A DNA stretch of 64,000 nucleotides from Marchantia polymorpha subsp. ruderalis (taxonomy: Eukaryota; Streptophyta; Marchantiopsida; Marchantiales; Marchantiaceae): positions 14,796,001 to 14,860,000 of the forward strand of contig AP031354.1 in the NCBI GenBank assembly GCA_037833965.1, given 5' to 3'. The notes under the pieces were generated by a model. It searched no databases, had not been told where the DNA came from, and was given only the letters and a program-made list of their open reading frames with translations. Made by a program: the position numbers and the translations under genes. Below, in pieces: positions 10,154-22,990 of the stretch. The number at the start of each line of letters is the position of its first letter. The stretch's first letter is position 1.

Positions 10154-13100
10154 TCGCTGCCCGGATCAACTAAATGCATCTCCTCCTTGTATCAGAGCTG
10201 TCCCCTGGATTTTACACCAAAGTTGGGCCATACTGTAATCTCTCTTGTGGAGAGTTTCCGGCTTACCATGTGTCGGGTGCCCGTGGCCCGAGCCCGCCCC
10301 GAGAGGAAGTGTATTGGTCCCAAGTTTGGAGGTGCTCGGCAAGTCCCGTTTAGCGCCTTTTCTCGGGGGGTCGCCACGTTGGCGGTGCCTTGTTACACTC
10401 TTGTTACGGGGCCTCATGCATCATTAGCAGCGGCCAAGTTGCCGAGCTGGACATGACTGCAAAGCGTTGAATCGCCAATGGGAGGGTTTGTTTATGGAGC
10501 GCGATGATGTCGATGGCCTAATCGGCCTGCCTGCCGTGGATTATGTTGACCTTTTAGACGCACCCCGTCATAAAATACTGAGATTGGGCGCGGGTGCTGC
10601 CTCTTATCTTATACCGTGAAATCGCCCACCTGTGCACGATAGCAACACCACCTCGACATTCGAAAGCATGGGAAATGTGGCGAGCATCGAACGGCCGAGC
10701 ATCATTAAGTCCTTTTGTGGGCTTGAGGTGCTTTTCATGTACACGTCTAATTTGGACTTCCAAATGTTGGTCCTTGCTTCGCTGAAAGGAGGGCTGACTA
10801 GCCAACATCGCCCTCGTCATATCTGCTGTGCGGCAATAGGAGGTGGTGAAAAGCGAGAGAGGGAGAGAGAATGAGAGAGAGAGAGAGAGAGGAAAAGAGT
10901 GTCGTAGAACGTATCCAGATTCGAGCCGGAGCCAACCTTCGTGTTTGAATGGGATGTGTGGAGCAGATCCCGTTTCATCATATCTTTCGGCAGTTCAAGT
11001 TCCCAGAGGATGGATACTCCAAACACATCTGCCTTCTTTGTCCGTTATACATGATTTGGCTAATAAGAATATCATCGAGTGAATGATGAAGTTATGACAG
11101 AGGGTGACCGAACACTTCAACGATTATGTTTCGGTGTCTGAAGTCTTCTTATTAAACCGAAGTTCTTTTCTTTTCTTTTCTTGAAGCTGGTTTCTCGTAT
11201 TGAAGTCATTTTTTTGTACATTTATCCTCTAATCATGACAACACGGTGGCTGAACTCTCCACGCTTCATCGAGGGACTCAGGAGTCGAACATCAAAAGCA
11301 CGCTATGTCACCTTGAAGCATTTTCTCGGGCAACTTTATTTCGCAGGATAGTGTCAAGTGCCCAATATTAGTCCGCGGATACGATGAAATACAAAGAAAA
11401 AATGGCTCGAACGCATTTTGTGCTGGTTTATTCTCAGAACCCGATAGTACGTACATCATGCCAAAAAACGAGTACGCCATGTCACTATTGACATGCAGAA
11501 TACCAACTTGAGGAACATGGAATCCATCTGGAGGTCGTCTCTACGAGAGCGACCCGTCATCTCTCCGAGGCACTTATGGCATGGCTGTGGTGCCACTGGC
11601 GAGCACCGCTTCGGTCCTTCCCGAAAGTTACAATCGCTCGCAGCGAAATGAAACCTCGACTTTTCGCCGTATTCGGCCGAAATTATGCGACTCCTCGGCC
11701 GGAACAAGGAACAAGCTGGGCGGGACGAAGTCCGAGGCAGAACCTCTGCAAAGGCCCCGGAAGTGAGAGTTCCGGAGCGGTCAGCCCTAAGCTTAGGCTT
11801 AGGCTCGAGAGACCTAGCGAGGGGAGGGCGGGGCGGGCCGGATATAGCGACGGGGAGCTTGCGAGTTGGGCCGTCCTTGCTTCTCGGGAGCGCTGGACCC
11901 GAAAGAAGTCGAGCGGAGGAATAAAGAGCACTACCGGATCGCTATTCTCGGGATTCCCGTGTCTGACACGCCGGGAAGATGGCCGCGAAGTGGCATGCAC
12001 CCCATTCATCCCCCCATGCGCTCGTAGGTCGGGGAGGCAGAGGATTTGCCTCATGTCCAGGCGATCGTTGATGGCTGATGGTTGTAAGCTTTCTATAAAT
12101 GAGATGAATTAAAAGTTGCTCTTGATCGAGTCAGGGAATTGGATGGGTATCCTTGTCTCCGAGGGTTCTTGTATTTAACCTATTTCGGGCAATGAGTGAT
12201 GGATAATTTGTCGTAAAGAGAGCATCGGACCGGGCTTCTTTCCGGAGGTGCGAGTTGTGATTGTCAAATTATTATATATTCTTTAAAAATTTGCTTTGAA
12301 AGGGTGGCAGGACTGGCGTGAGCAGTACACCTGTAACATTTCCATTGTCAGACATATGATGGCGAGGTGAGGTACACATGAGACGTCCCTGCTTCCACTC
12401 CATCTGGATTCTGGAGGAGGCCAACCACATCAAATGCCAATCATGATTAGCGCCATTCTGGTTTTCCTAAGTGCAGGCTCATCGTGATGGAGGCTGGCTC
12501 TGAAAGATTTGTCTCGTGTTGATGTCCTCTTCAACAGAGTTTGTTAGAGTCCTAGTTTTTGCCAGTGCATTTTTTGGGGCTATGGTTTCCGATCAAGATC
12601 CAGACAATGAATGAATCTCCGACACGCTGGAGGCAAAGCTTGGAAAACGAGGAGCAAAAAGGCGCAAAGGTGCAAAAGGAGGGAAGAGGAGGCATGAACA
12701 ACCTCCTCTCCGCTGTTTGATGATGATTTTCACGCCACCGTTCTGAACGCGTTTGCGATTCGTCTTCTTCAAATACCCTCTTGCTTTATCAATTTTCAGA
12801 ACATGGCAGGATTTTCAGAGCTTGGAGCAGATGGAGTAGAAAAGAGAATAGGAGTGAGCGGATTGTGCAGCCGAGAGACCTCTTCCTTGTGCTCTAAAGT
12901 GCGTAGTGAACAAACGGTGAGCAGTATTTGGAAAGGACATTCGGTTATGCTCACGATGTCATAAAGTTTGAGTTTGCCAGAAGCCATGACCTCGGAGTGA
13001 TTGATTGAGTCTTATTTGCCAGTACAGTCATGCATCATGTAAGAGAAAAATTGCAAGAAAAGACCTCCTCCTGTAGGCTCTGTATCTTATAGATCGGGGA

Positions 13101-14952
13101 GTCAATATGAAAATTGAACGGGATCACTATATGATGTCATCCCCACTGAGTATTTTTCCCGAGCTTCTTTAAAGTGGACGAGAAAGCAGATAATTTTGTT
13201 TTATTCCTGGAGTAGGTTAAAAGGTTCAAATAAAGTATTGTCTGGTTCCTATTCGATACATGGATAGAGTAGAAAGGTGTGCAGGTATAATGAAAAAGGT
13301 ATTTCGATGATAGGATCTCTTTTGGAAATGAAACAACCATTTTAACTGCTACTGCATGGGGCAAGCGGAACTGAGCCCCTCTGGTGAACATCCTGAAGCA
13401 GTGATTGTCAAGGCAATGTTATTGTACCCCACATGGAGTTCTCGGAAAGGCTCACCTTTTTCCACGAGTTCAGATGAAGCTCAAGGACCCAGCCTCCCTG
13501 TTTCATTTTTTCCTGAGCCTTGGACGATGATAGAGTACCTCTCCGTCAGGCGAGAAGGAAAGACATATCTTGGATTATACGCTATGTGTTGGAACCGAAA
13601 CCCTCGAGGGCTGAATTTGGATCCTAGCCCTCGGTGGCGATGGCGAAATTAGGGTGCATACCACTCTTGGACACTTGCATCTTTGGTTTCTTCGTCTTCG
13701 GAAAGACCTGATTGAGGTGTATAACACTCTTACAGTTCTTTTGCATTGTTTTTCCCCTTTTTTTGTCAGCAGGCGAGGCTGTAAGGTTCAATCTCTTTGC
13801 AAAGTTTGTCTTCTTGAAAGCAAGCGCAGGCAGCTTGCTTTGAGGAACAATGTGGTCGTGAATCGAGCAAAATCCGAAACAGTGTAAAGGAGTTGGACAA
13901 CACCAGTGAAAGTGACAACACGTCTGCAATATGAAAAGGGCATCATTCTTCATGTCAGAGCTTGTCAGGAATATGCCGCTTGGGCCTTCGCGTCATGCCC
14001 TTTTCCACCCAGACTGCAATCGAACGGCTCCAGCTCCTCGACTCGGACGGTGCTGTCTGCATGACTCACGTCAGTTCAATTCTTCCATGCAAACCTGAAT
14101 CCATGGTCTGGAAGCGCAGGCTTCCAGTTCCACAAGGCAGTGGAGTGCACCAACGCTGTTCTTCCGCCAGCCCGGCCTCGCCGACCCGAAGTCTTCCTCC
14201 TGCATGTGTCTACCTCAAGGAAACGGCACTGAGTGCTCATTGCGTATGTTGACCAGCTTCCCTTCGAACATGCTCGGCCGCTTTGATGATCCACCGGAAG
14301 TGGTAACAGGTAGTGCGTGCGGCGTGGTCAAATGGTCTCTCTCATAAGTTACGGCCATAGAGCCGAGGGGAATTGGAGATCTAAAATACCCTAGCGCTGG
14401 CCCTGATATTTCACCGCATATGCACCCACCGCGCGTACCGAGCAATGGAAGCTGGCGAGACAGAACTGTGGGATGAGATCATTGGAGCAAAAATCCTCAA
14501 CTGTGGATCTGAAATTCGAGTTAGTGATGAAATCATTGGTGCCGAGAGAAAGAGGAGAGTTTTTTCTCGTGGCGACGACTCGTACGGATGGCACAAGTTT
14601 GGTTGTCAGAGGTGGAGCATGATAGGCTCAATACAGTTCCGCAGCCCGCTCGGAGACCCAGGTGAGGGCCATAGAATCTAGAAAAACCTACAGTCCAATC
14701 TTTCCTCATGGAAGGATCTTCTACCTATGCAGAGGATAATTTGGTCCTCTGTAAGGGGTTCGTTTCTGAGTTCGGCACTGTCACAAATACCAAGGAAGAG
14801 CCGCTGATTGAAGTAATAATGCACAAGCACCTGCTAGTGAAGTAGAGTGGAGCTCACTTGACTGCAAAATGATATACAGGAGATAAATTGCTTCTTGTAT
14901 TCTCGTAAAATGGGTGATAATATACATGAGTGAAATACAACTAAGACAACTG
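10154..14952. other. Intergenic region; no supported gene
   Basis: GC-rich to about 12.1 kb, then of ordinary composition. It holds a GA microsatellite at 10850-10892 and a TTTTC repeat at about 11165-11182. The frames at 11576-12112 (plus) and 11683-12054 (minus) lie over each other and have no recognisable domain. The right end probably holds the 3' untranslated region of the minus-strand CYP97A gene, but I saw no clear AATAAA for it. Confidence 0.5.
10850..10892 (+). repeat. GA-rich microsatellite
   Basis: An interrupted (GA)n tract with GGGA and AATGA breaks. In plants such tracts can act as GAGA-type regulatory sites, but no gene start adjoins this one. Confidence 0.8.
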
Positions 14953-17900
14953 CTAAGATTGCTCGAGTGTGGAAGAAGCTGAAAAATTTTGGGGGACTGC
15001 TGATGCTGGACACCCGCTGCTAGAAGGCCCTAGAACGCTGATAGAACCATCACTCGCACTATAGCTCTTTATAACTCCATTTTCATCCACTGTTGTCAAC
15101 GATGGTACATCTGTGACAGGAATCACCGGCGCCCTAGTTCTGTGCGTTACTGTCATGTGAAGGCCATTTGTTGTATGAATCGTTGCTCCTGTAGTCATGG
15201 ACACCTGATCACCAACGACATTCAAGAAATTTAGCAGACATTTTGGATGTAACGCAGTGCAATTCCAATTCTATCCACACGCTACGACAGCCTGCAGTGA
15301 GGAACAATACTTAGGGGCTGGAAGAATTTCGCTCTTACTGGTGGGGCTCCAGCTGCAAGCTCGAAGTTGAACCGCCTTGCAAGCATGGCAAGGGCAGTGA
15401 CAACCTGCAACAAGGTTTGAGACGAGGAACTTAGAGGAGCACGAGAACGATCGTGTGCAAACTAGAGCCGCGGGTGCCATTTAAGATTCGAGATCAGAAT
15501 GTAAATATTGCACTCACCTCATATGTGGCGAACACATCACCCACACACTTGCGAGGTCCTCCTCCGAAAGGGATATATCTGGACTCAGTTGTAAAGTCAT
15601 AAGCTATACGTTTCGATGGTCAACACAGATTCTTCAAATCTACTGTCAGAGATCCTTTTAACTTCCTTCATCTTGCAGCATACAGACTGCATCGAGTCGC
15701 CACGAACTTGACCTTGAGTTACTTAGACAGCTAGAGTTTTGACAAGAGTAGTAACTATTTTGTAGCTGGTACATCAGTACAGAGGACTTCAAGGCGAAGA
15801 TCCTCATATGCCAAAGAGAGGTGAATCCACCAACTAGAGAGAGACGTCTTCACCCATTAAGTTCAAAAAAAAGATCTCGGACCAGTTGGTAACGGAAGAG
15901 TGCCGAGCCACCAAAATCTGGTTGACGACAATGTGTATAGTGGCTTGCCAGTACAGGACACTAATGCTCTCAAATTTACAATTCCAAACAGCTGACATCT
16001 AACATGATCACATCTTCAGACTTTATAACGAGAGAAGATCCTTCAAAACAATTCAGGGGCAAATACTACACCAATTGGGAGACCTTGAGACCTTTACCTG
16101 AAAGCTTGAGAAGCCTCAGCGGCTGAATACGTGTCCCATCGTTCTGGTTGAAAGGCATCAGCATTCTCCCAAAGTAGCGGAGACCGGTGAAGATTCCACA
16201 CCGAGATAAACAAGTCTTCACCTCTGTAATGATGACATTCCAGTAAAATTGTTAAAAAAGCGTGAGGGCTAAAAGCTGATCTGGTGTATAGTACACTGCA
16301 AGTATTGAATAACGTACGTATCTAGAAAGGTAAGCTAGAAAAGAAAGAGGTGTACTCTTTAACAAGGTATGGGCCAAGCATGTCGTCCTCCATAGTTCGG
16401 CGAATCAGCACTGGTGGCTGCGGGTATAACCGCATAGACTGAAATAGACAGACACACACAAAAAGACCACTTCAAAATTACAGCTTTCAGTCATGCTCTT
16501 AGTATGCACTATCACAGGACAATTGAGGCCTATTCATATTATAAACGTCATCGATAGTCTTCCGGGCAAATACGAGGCAAATCAAACCTCATTAATGATG
16601 TTTGTCGTATATTGTAGCTTCTTCATATCATCAATCGTTGGTGCACGATCTCCCAGCACTGCATCTACCTACAATGGCCACGACAGCAATGAGTACGCTC
16701 TGGGGCTTCGGGAATCTGTCATGGACATCAGTTAATCAGCACCACTTAGAAAACATAGCGAGCTTCCTCAGAAATATGCAAGAGGCTATCCACACAATAC
16801 CCACGAAACGGTGTCTGTATGGAGTAACGAAACAGTGAGGTTCTTCAAAAAGTTGTGTGACGAAAGTTCACCTCTCTTTGGAGTTTAGCCGTCACCGAAG
16901 GGTTCTGCATTGCATCCGCCAAAGTAGAATGAGAGTATAACTCGAGGATAAGTCTACGCTCAGTTGATCAAAGCATTATCACAGGATTCTAACCGAAAAT
17001 AACTGAATGAGGAGAAGATGATTTACAAACTATTAGGAACACCATACCATTGATAGAAGGTAAAACGTCCAGGTGAGGACAGCTGCTGATGTCTCATGTC
17101 CTGCTATCAACATTGTCATCAAATCGTCGCGAAGCTGCTTGCTTGTAACCTGGAGTTCAAATAAGAAGGGCCACTCCGCTCTCAGTTTGTGAATACCTAA
17201 CACGTGACTTTACTCTAAAGCAGATGAGCAGAATACAAATTACTCTTGTTAAAAAAGACATAAATTAACACGCGCAGAGCCTGTTTCACGGCATAAGTTT
17301 AAACATTCTGTCCTTTGCCTTCCAACAGCTTCGAAGACTTTGGGCCGAGAGTTGTCCCTGCAGGTCTGCTGTCTAGTCCACTATGTAGTCGGCTCTTTCT
17401 AGATACTCTCTAGACCACTGTTGGTTAGAAAATGAGATATACGACTGACCCTCATTGGATGGAAGACTGTACATATCGTGAGTCAGCACGAAACAGTCGG
17501 CATTGCACTGATTTCATCTCTTCGGCCCCTTGAGAATCTCAGAACGGAAGTTGATCATTTGCGTCTAGTCTTATGTGAGCGTTACATTGTACTGTGAATT
17601 TTCTTCCACTTCTGAAATGGGATGAGGAAATCACTCTCACAGTTTTGCAATTATACTCAACTTCGAATATTGTCGCAGGTTAGGCAAGCAACCCGATTTT
17701 GTCAACGGCTACGTGACGAAGCTGGATCGAGCTACGGATTCCTGAGACAGCAAAGGTTTCTAGTTGCTGGAGAAAAAATGCTGGCCCGGTGAGGCCTGAT
17801 CTTCTTGGTCCACTTCACTTAACAACGACTTTATACTTCGGGAGAGCTGTCGCTGTTGGAGTATGCGACCATGTACGAGCAATGCTATATTCAAGTCAGA

Positions 17901-20900
17901 CTGAACCTCGACTATCACCTCGAGAAATGCCCATGGGAGCCTTGACATCCTATATCAGGAATGTGTAGCCTACAAGAAGAATGATAGATTCAGCAAGAAG
18001 TAACGAAAGATCCAAGTGTGAGAGTTATGAGATGAAAGAGCAGTGCACTTGCCTCGTCTCCAGATGCCAGCAAGAAATGGAGTATGCTTGGATCGCGCTC
18101 ACTGATGTACTCCTCATGAAATTCGTCGTCTTCCTCTTCAACTATTTGCTGTTTGAAGATGAAAACAATAAGACGTTCATATTCAAGGGTATCAAGTGGA
18201 TCATCAGTCAAAATCATGATCTTACGTATGCTACAAAAAATTATTTGTTGAATATATACTCAAGAAGTCATGGATTTATTGCAACAAGCTTGAGTGGGAA
18301 GGGGTAACATGGGCAAGTGAGGTATTGCACATCAATAACGTGAACTGAAGGCCTTAAAGTGCAATTTATCCGAATATAATGTGAGTACAAACCTTGCACT
18401 TGTCAATCAACGAGTCTAGGGTGTCGTTCACAACTTTTAGTGCTTTGGCAACCCTCCTTTGTCGAGGATCAATGGCAGCCAGAATGGGGATTTTCCAGTA
18501 AGGAAATATGCCAACACTGCGATCTTCGGCTTCTCGGAGCGTGACATACACAGCCTGCCGAAGGCCGCATATTTTGAAGTCAGCGGGCGTAGAGAGAGTG
18601 CAAAAGAAATAGGACAGAACTAGCAATTAAAAACTACAGGTACGGTTGATGCACAAGCCAGAGTCGACTGGTCCCCTCAAGGTACTAAACGAATCATGTT
18701 TGACGGTAATCAAAGCTTTCTCGAGTGTTAGTACCTCCACGATGCCTGTTTCATTTGAGAGAGAATCGAAATCATAATTGAATACTGCTTTGCCGATGAC
18801 ATCCAAAGTAAGACGTGAAAACAATCCTTCCATTTCAACGTCGTCCCCATTACTCGCGGCTGTGTCCAACTTGTCACAGAGTCTGATGGTGCTGTCCCCA
18901 AAGAGACTTAACATAGCTGTCACGAACTGAACATGCACCCAGAGCTCCACTCAGCTTCCAAGCTAAACGTGAGAAAACCAACGACAGTGACATAAGCAGC
19001 TTGTCTTGCTGCAAAAAACAGATTAATCTGTATAATAAACATTTGTTCGAGTCTCCCATGCATCGAGAATTTGACCTTTTTATGTAGAGAAGGTACTATC
19101 GCCCGACGTCGAACTCTCCAAATCTCGCCATCTGCTGGAATGAGCCCCGTTCCCATGACAAACTCAAGAATCTCTGCCAATATACCCTGCGTGGTTCCAA
19201 ACGGAGCCAGAATTGCATTATATTTTCCCTCCAAGCCAAAGATTCCAATGCTTTCATCTAAGTTTGATCTGTCCCGTGGCAGCACTTCAAATGCAGCAAT
19301 TGCTCTCGCTGACTTGCCAGAGAGCTAATAGTAAATTGCAGTTGCTTGCAAAATTGGCGGTGAGCTCTACCTTGGAGTAGGACTTGGCATTGTCCTTCAA
19401 AATTCGCTTGGTAATCGTCGGATCTGAAACGATGACAAAGGACTTGCCATTCCAACCGAAACATCGAGATCAGCTGAAAGTATATGTGGGCAGACAAGAG
19501 GTATCCGCTCATGAACCTCCACTTGAGAACTCTACAAGGCGCCCAAATTGGAATCTTTATAGCAAGTGGAAGTTGTGATGATATACCTTGGGTCCAAAAG
19601 ATAAGCGGAAGATGCCACCGTAGGTCCTAAATAAGGTGAAGAGAGGGACAAAAAATGGTTGACCAACGATTTTCCTGACATCTCCTTTAGCCTCGGGCAA
19701 TTTCTTAAGACTCTCTTGCTTCAACCTTCTCTCGTAATTGGCAAGAGCGAATGATAGGAATCTTCCAGGGGGACCACCGTTGGCAAGTGCCTGACGAATG
19801 TTTGCAAACTTGTCCTTCCTGCGTTCAGCCGAGACAACGTTGTTCAGTTACACTATGCCCGGGAACAACCAAGGCTCTGCTCTTTCTCATGGCTGCTCAA
19901 GGAATCCTAACTTATCCACGCGGGATGAGTGTAATAAATCAGCTTACTTTTTCGCAGCTGCAACTGTGAACTCTCCAGATGCAATCCGAGAGGCCAATTC
20001 TTCATCAGTACCTTCCGAGCTTAAGACAGAGCCATTGGCGGAGGTTGAAGAATCAGGCGAGTTTTTCTCTATTACTGCCACTGTAGTTCGGCGACATTTC
20101 GCAGTAGCTGAGACACAGTTCCATGAGACGAAAAGTCAGCTCTTGCAAAAATGACTTCTACCGCCGCTAGTAATTCATGTCGAGCACAGATTTGGCGTAG
20201 GAAAACGGGGAGTGTCCATCATCTCCTTCCCTCGTGTCCGAAGGAGGAGAATATGATTTTACCATATGGGATGATTCCTAAATATTGGTATTTAGGAAAG
20301 AGTCTCTATACGCGGGGACGATTCAGCCGAGAGGAGAGTGAGGTCTGTCTCTCAGGGTATAGGATACGAGGGCCGATGTTAAATCTTTCCTGAGCACAAT
20401 TTCTGCTTTTGTCCAGTAATCCACACCCATATCCATGCTGTTCACTCCTTACTACTATGTCCTTCCATTCGTAATTGGGTTTCTTTGTAACGTCTCATTA
20501 GGGTCGATTGAAGAGAGATTTGACAGATTGTGACGAGGGCTGTCAATCCTCTTCACATTCTTCTCATCCAGCACTGTAGTACCCAAATTTCGTGCGACAG
20601 TTTCTTAACCAGAGCGAGACGAGAAGAGACGAGACTCGACGGAGCTGAAATCCGCATTCTCAGGCTTCTAACCAAGATTCTCGATTACCATGTACCCGAA
20701 CTCTATAAAATCAGTGAGGAACAGGTTCTGCGTTGTGCCCCAGGTACACAAAGATGAGCACAATTACACCTGGAGAGATCAACAATTCAGCACTTTCCAG
20801 TTCGAGGAGCGGAGTGGCAACTCACAGACTGAGCTCCGACGACATTTCACGATATTCTGGCCCCAGAGACTGCTTTGCAGGCGAACATTGGTGGCTTTCT

Positions 20901-20985
20901 GGAGTCTGGGCTCCACAGCGGAGCCGGGGGGTCCAGAAAAACATGAATTGCTCAAGCTCGCTCCGGCCGCTGCTATGGAAGCCAT
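14953..20985 (-). CDS. CYP97A: CYP97A-type carotenoid beta-ring hydroxylase
   Basis: A chloroplast cytochrome P450 that hydroxylates beta-rings of carotenes (the LUT5 step towards lutein and zeaxanthin). Sixteen exons with matching phases give 662 aa: 20985-20826, 20107-19948, 19818-19587, 19442-19371, 19186-19076, 18926-18735, 18554-18393, 18148-18053, 17149-17048, 16904-16872, 16668-16588, 16438-16356, 16223-16098, 15578-15518, 15404-15339, 15204-14953. Exon 1 is a Ser/Ala-rich transit peptide ([15 protein letters not shown]...). Diagnostic motifs: [30 protein letters not shown]-helix AGHETS (exon 9), the ExxR motif in [10 protein letters not shown] (exons 11/12) and the heme loop [11 protein letters not shown] (exon 14, Cys ligand). 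These match CYP97A far better than the 97B or 97C families. All introns read are GT-AG except the one after exon 8. The exon 2 acceptor could also be 20080 or 20074. About 65 aa longer than Arabidopsis CYP97A3, at both ends. Confidence 0.93.
17150..18052 (-). other. GC-AG intron of the CYP97A gene
   Basis: Exon 8 ends in ...GGAGACGAG and the intron starts GCAAGT. The acceptor is CCAG before GTTACAAGC. This junction joins LLASGDE to [11 protein letters not shown], as in the conserved family sequence. Apart from C at +2, AG|GCAAGT fits the donor consensus perfectly, which is typical of genuine GC-AG introns. The nearest GT (GCAA|GTGC) would break the phase. At 903 bases it is the longest intron of the gene. 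Confidence 0.85.
20275..20298. repeat. Short perfect inverted repeat in CYP97A intron 1
   Basis: Arms TTCCTAAATA and TATTTAGGAA (10 bp each) flank the loop TTGG. The hairpin is AT-rich, and its function is unknown. Confidence 0.7.
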
Positions 20986-22815
20986 CGCACCTTCCTCTGC
21001 CTGATGAAATTACCGAAGGAAACGCCAAAAACCACTCTGCTCACACCTTCTCCAGCTCCATCAAACGCCCAGTGCCCCGACACTCGATCCGCAATGCCAG
21101 TCTGCTCTCTCGCACTCCAGCCCGGCGTGAAGTGAAGCCCGGGGCTTCACAGCAAGCAACGAGAGCGAGGGCGAGCGCAAGGGATTGGTCGCTTATAGAG
21201 CTCTGGGCTGCAGGCGATCCCGGGAAAGCCCCGCAGTGGACAACAGCCGGCGGACTGTGCGGATGATGGTGCAGTGCGGACGTACGCAGTTTGCAGATAG
21301 GGTTGTGGTAAAAGGTCGCCATGCTGAGGAGAGATCTAACCGGGAAGAAAAGCTGCAACATGGTCCCTACCACAATAGCCACGTGGGCGACCGGCGCCAC
21401 GAACGACCCGTGAGGTCATGAGCAGCAGCCGCGCAGTGCAGCCCCCACTGAAAACCCCCACATCCTTCCGCCCGCAAGGCGCCAAGGATGAATGACAGAG
21501 TCAGCATCGAAGTCATGACCGCACGGGCGTCGGATCATGATGGTCTGACTTGTCGCGCTTCGACCCGCTCAATGCAATCCAGTCATAACATGCAACTCAA
21601 TAATTTCCTACGTGGCACTCGAGCCACAAGCCGAGCGAGCAGCCTCCATATCCTCTTCCTCCGAAATGCGGAGCTTCTCTCCGCATTTCTATTTCCAACC
21701 TCAGCTTTCCGTCAGGGCCCTTTTCCCAGATCTTTTCCGGACAACTAGGTCCTATGTCAGACAGTGTCAGGACTACGGTGGCTGCACCGACCGAGTTGGT
21801 GCCCGGTTACCGCATCCCTGCCCGCCCCGCTCCCACCACGCTGATTCGCGGCCGCCAAGAATCCAAGACGTAATCCAAAATTTGAACGGCTCCTTCAGGA
21901 TCCGTGCCGGGAGCGAGCCCCTGTGTGCCTTCGAGCGGCCTCCTCCAGATTTGACTCAGCCAGGCACGGGGCGGCTCTGCTTTAGAAGATCGCAACCGCC
22001 CCTGCCCCCAAGAAATCTTGGAGGCTTTCGAGGCTTTCGAGGCAAAGGCATTCGATAAAACTGATGCTCTTGCATCATCGACACCAGCTGCAAACGTCTG
22101 CCTCCCCGCATCAGAAACGCGAGTTGTGACGGTAGTTCTCTCCGCTGGAGGTCTTTCTAAGCCTCGTACCAAACACTGCTGCTTCCTTTCGTATGGCTGG
22201 AGTATCTACTCGCATGAGGGACAGACTTTTCGAATGTTTGTTGGTATGATCTGAGTTTGGATTGTTGCTCCCTGTGAACGATGATCTTTTTCTCGCACTC
22301 CACACTGTGTGCTTTCTTTACCATGTTTTTGAAGCGGTCGAAAACTCAAGAGTTTTCATGGTACATACGTAAATACGTATTTTACATTCTTCCCTCATTT
22401 GGACGAATCCTTGTTTCTGTTTATGTCGAAATCCTCGTCGTACATACTTCAGAGGGCATATCTTCTAGTGGACTACTGGGGACGCGGGGGGCTGTTTTCA
22501 CATCCGTTTTAGGGCAGTAAAATGTCGTTCTGGCTGTGAATGAAGGCTTTCAGTTGTCAGCACATCACAAGCAGCACCAGGACTGAGGAAGGATATGATA
22601 AACAAAGGTCGAAGACAACAAAGGGAGACAGGACGACGAGGAAGGGCACGAGGTTCCGTTTCTATTATTATTGTATTATAAAGTCAAGACGCCGTTGAGC
22701 TTCACATATTCAATCATGAAAAAATCCGCACATGGCTAATGCTCACTACACTCGGGGCCCGTGCTCCCTGCTAGAATAAGTTGTATTGACTTTAGCATGT
22801 ATTATACTCCAACTA
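20986..22815. other. CYP97A promoter side and intergenic DNA
   Basis: The first few hundred bases to the right of the ATG at 20985 must hold the 5' leader and promoter of the minus-strand CYP97A gene. The sequence is GC-rich to about 22.1 kb, with overlapping frames on both strands (for example 21041-21400 minus, 21612-22058 plus) that show no known domain. I could not fix a TATA box or start site. Confidence 0.4.
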
Positions 22816-22990
22816 TTGCCGAGTAAGTGCTCTCGTCACCTCTCGGTTGGATTACAAGGATTGTTGATAGACAAGGTCTCTCAGCAACTAAATCATACTG
22901 AAGTTCAACATACATGCCATAAAATCAGTTTCGCTGCTATTAGGCGACTTTTTGCTTCTTTATGCAAACGAATTGACTCCACTGTATGAG
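22816..22990 (+). repeat. 175-bp perfect direct repeat, copy 1
   Basis: Starts TTGCCGAGTAAGTGC and ends CCACTGTATGAG. I read it base for base identical to 24231-24405. The flanks differ at once on both sides, the ends are not TG...CA, and no target duplication is visible. Confidence 0.9.

Noticed and set aside
21041..21400. Minus frame ending MELEK with a donor, as first exon of CYP97A
   Set aside because: Neither of its possible donors (phase 0 or 2) fits the acceptors of exon 2. The frame at 20985-20826 gives a typical transit peptide and the right phase.
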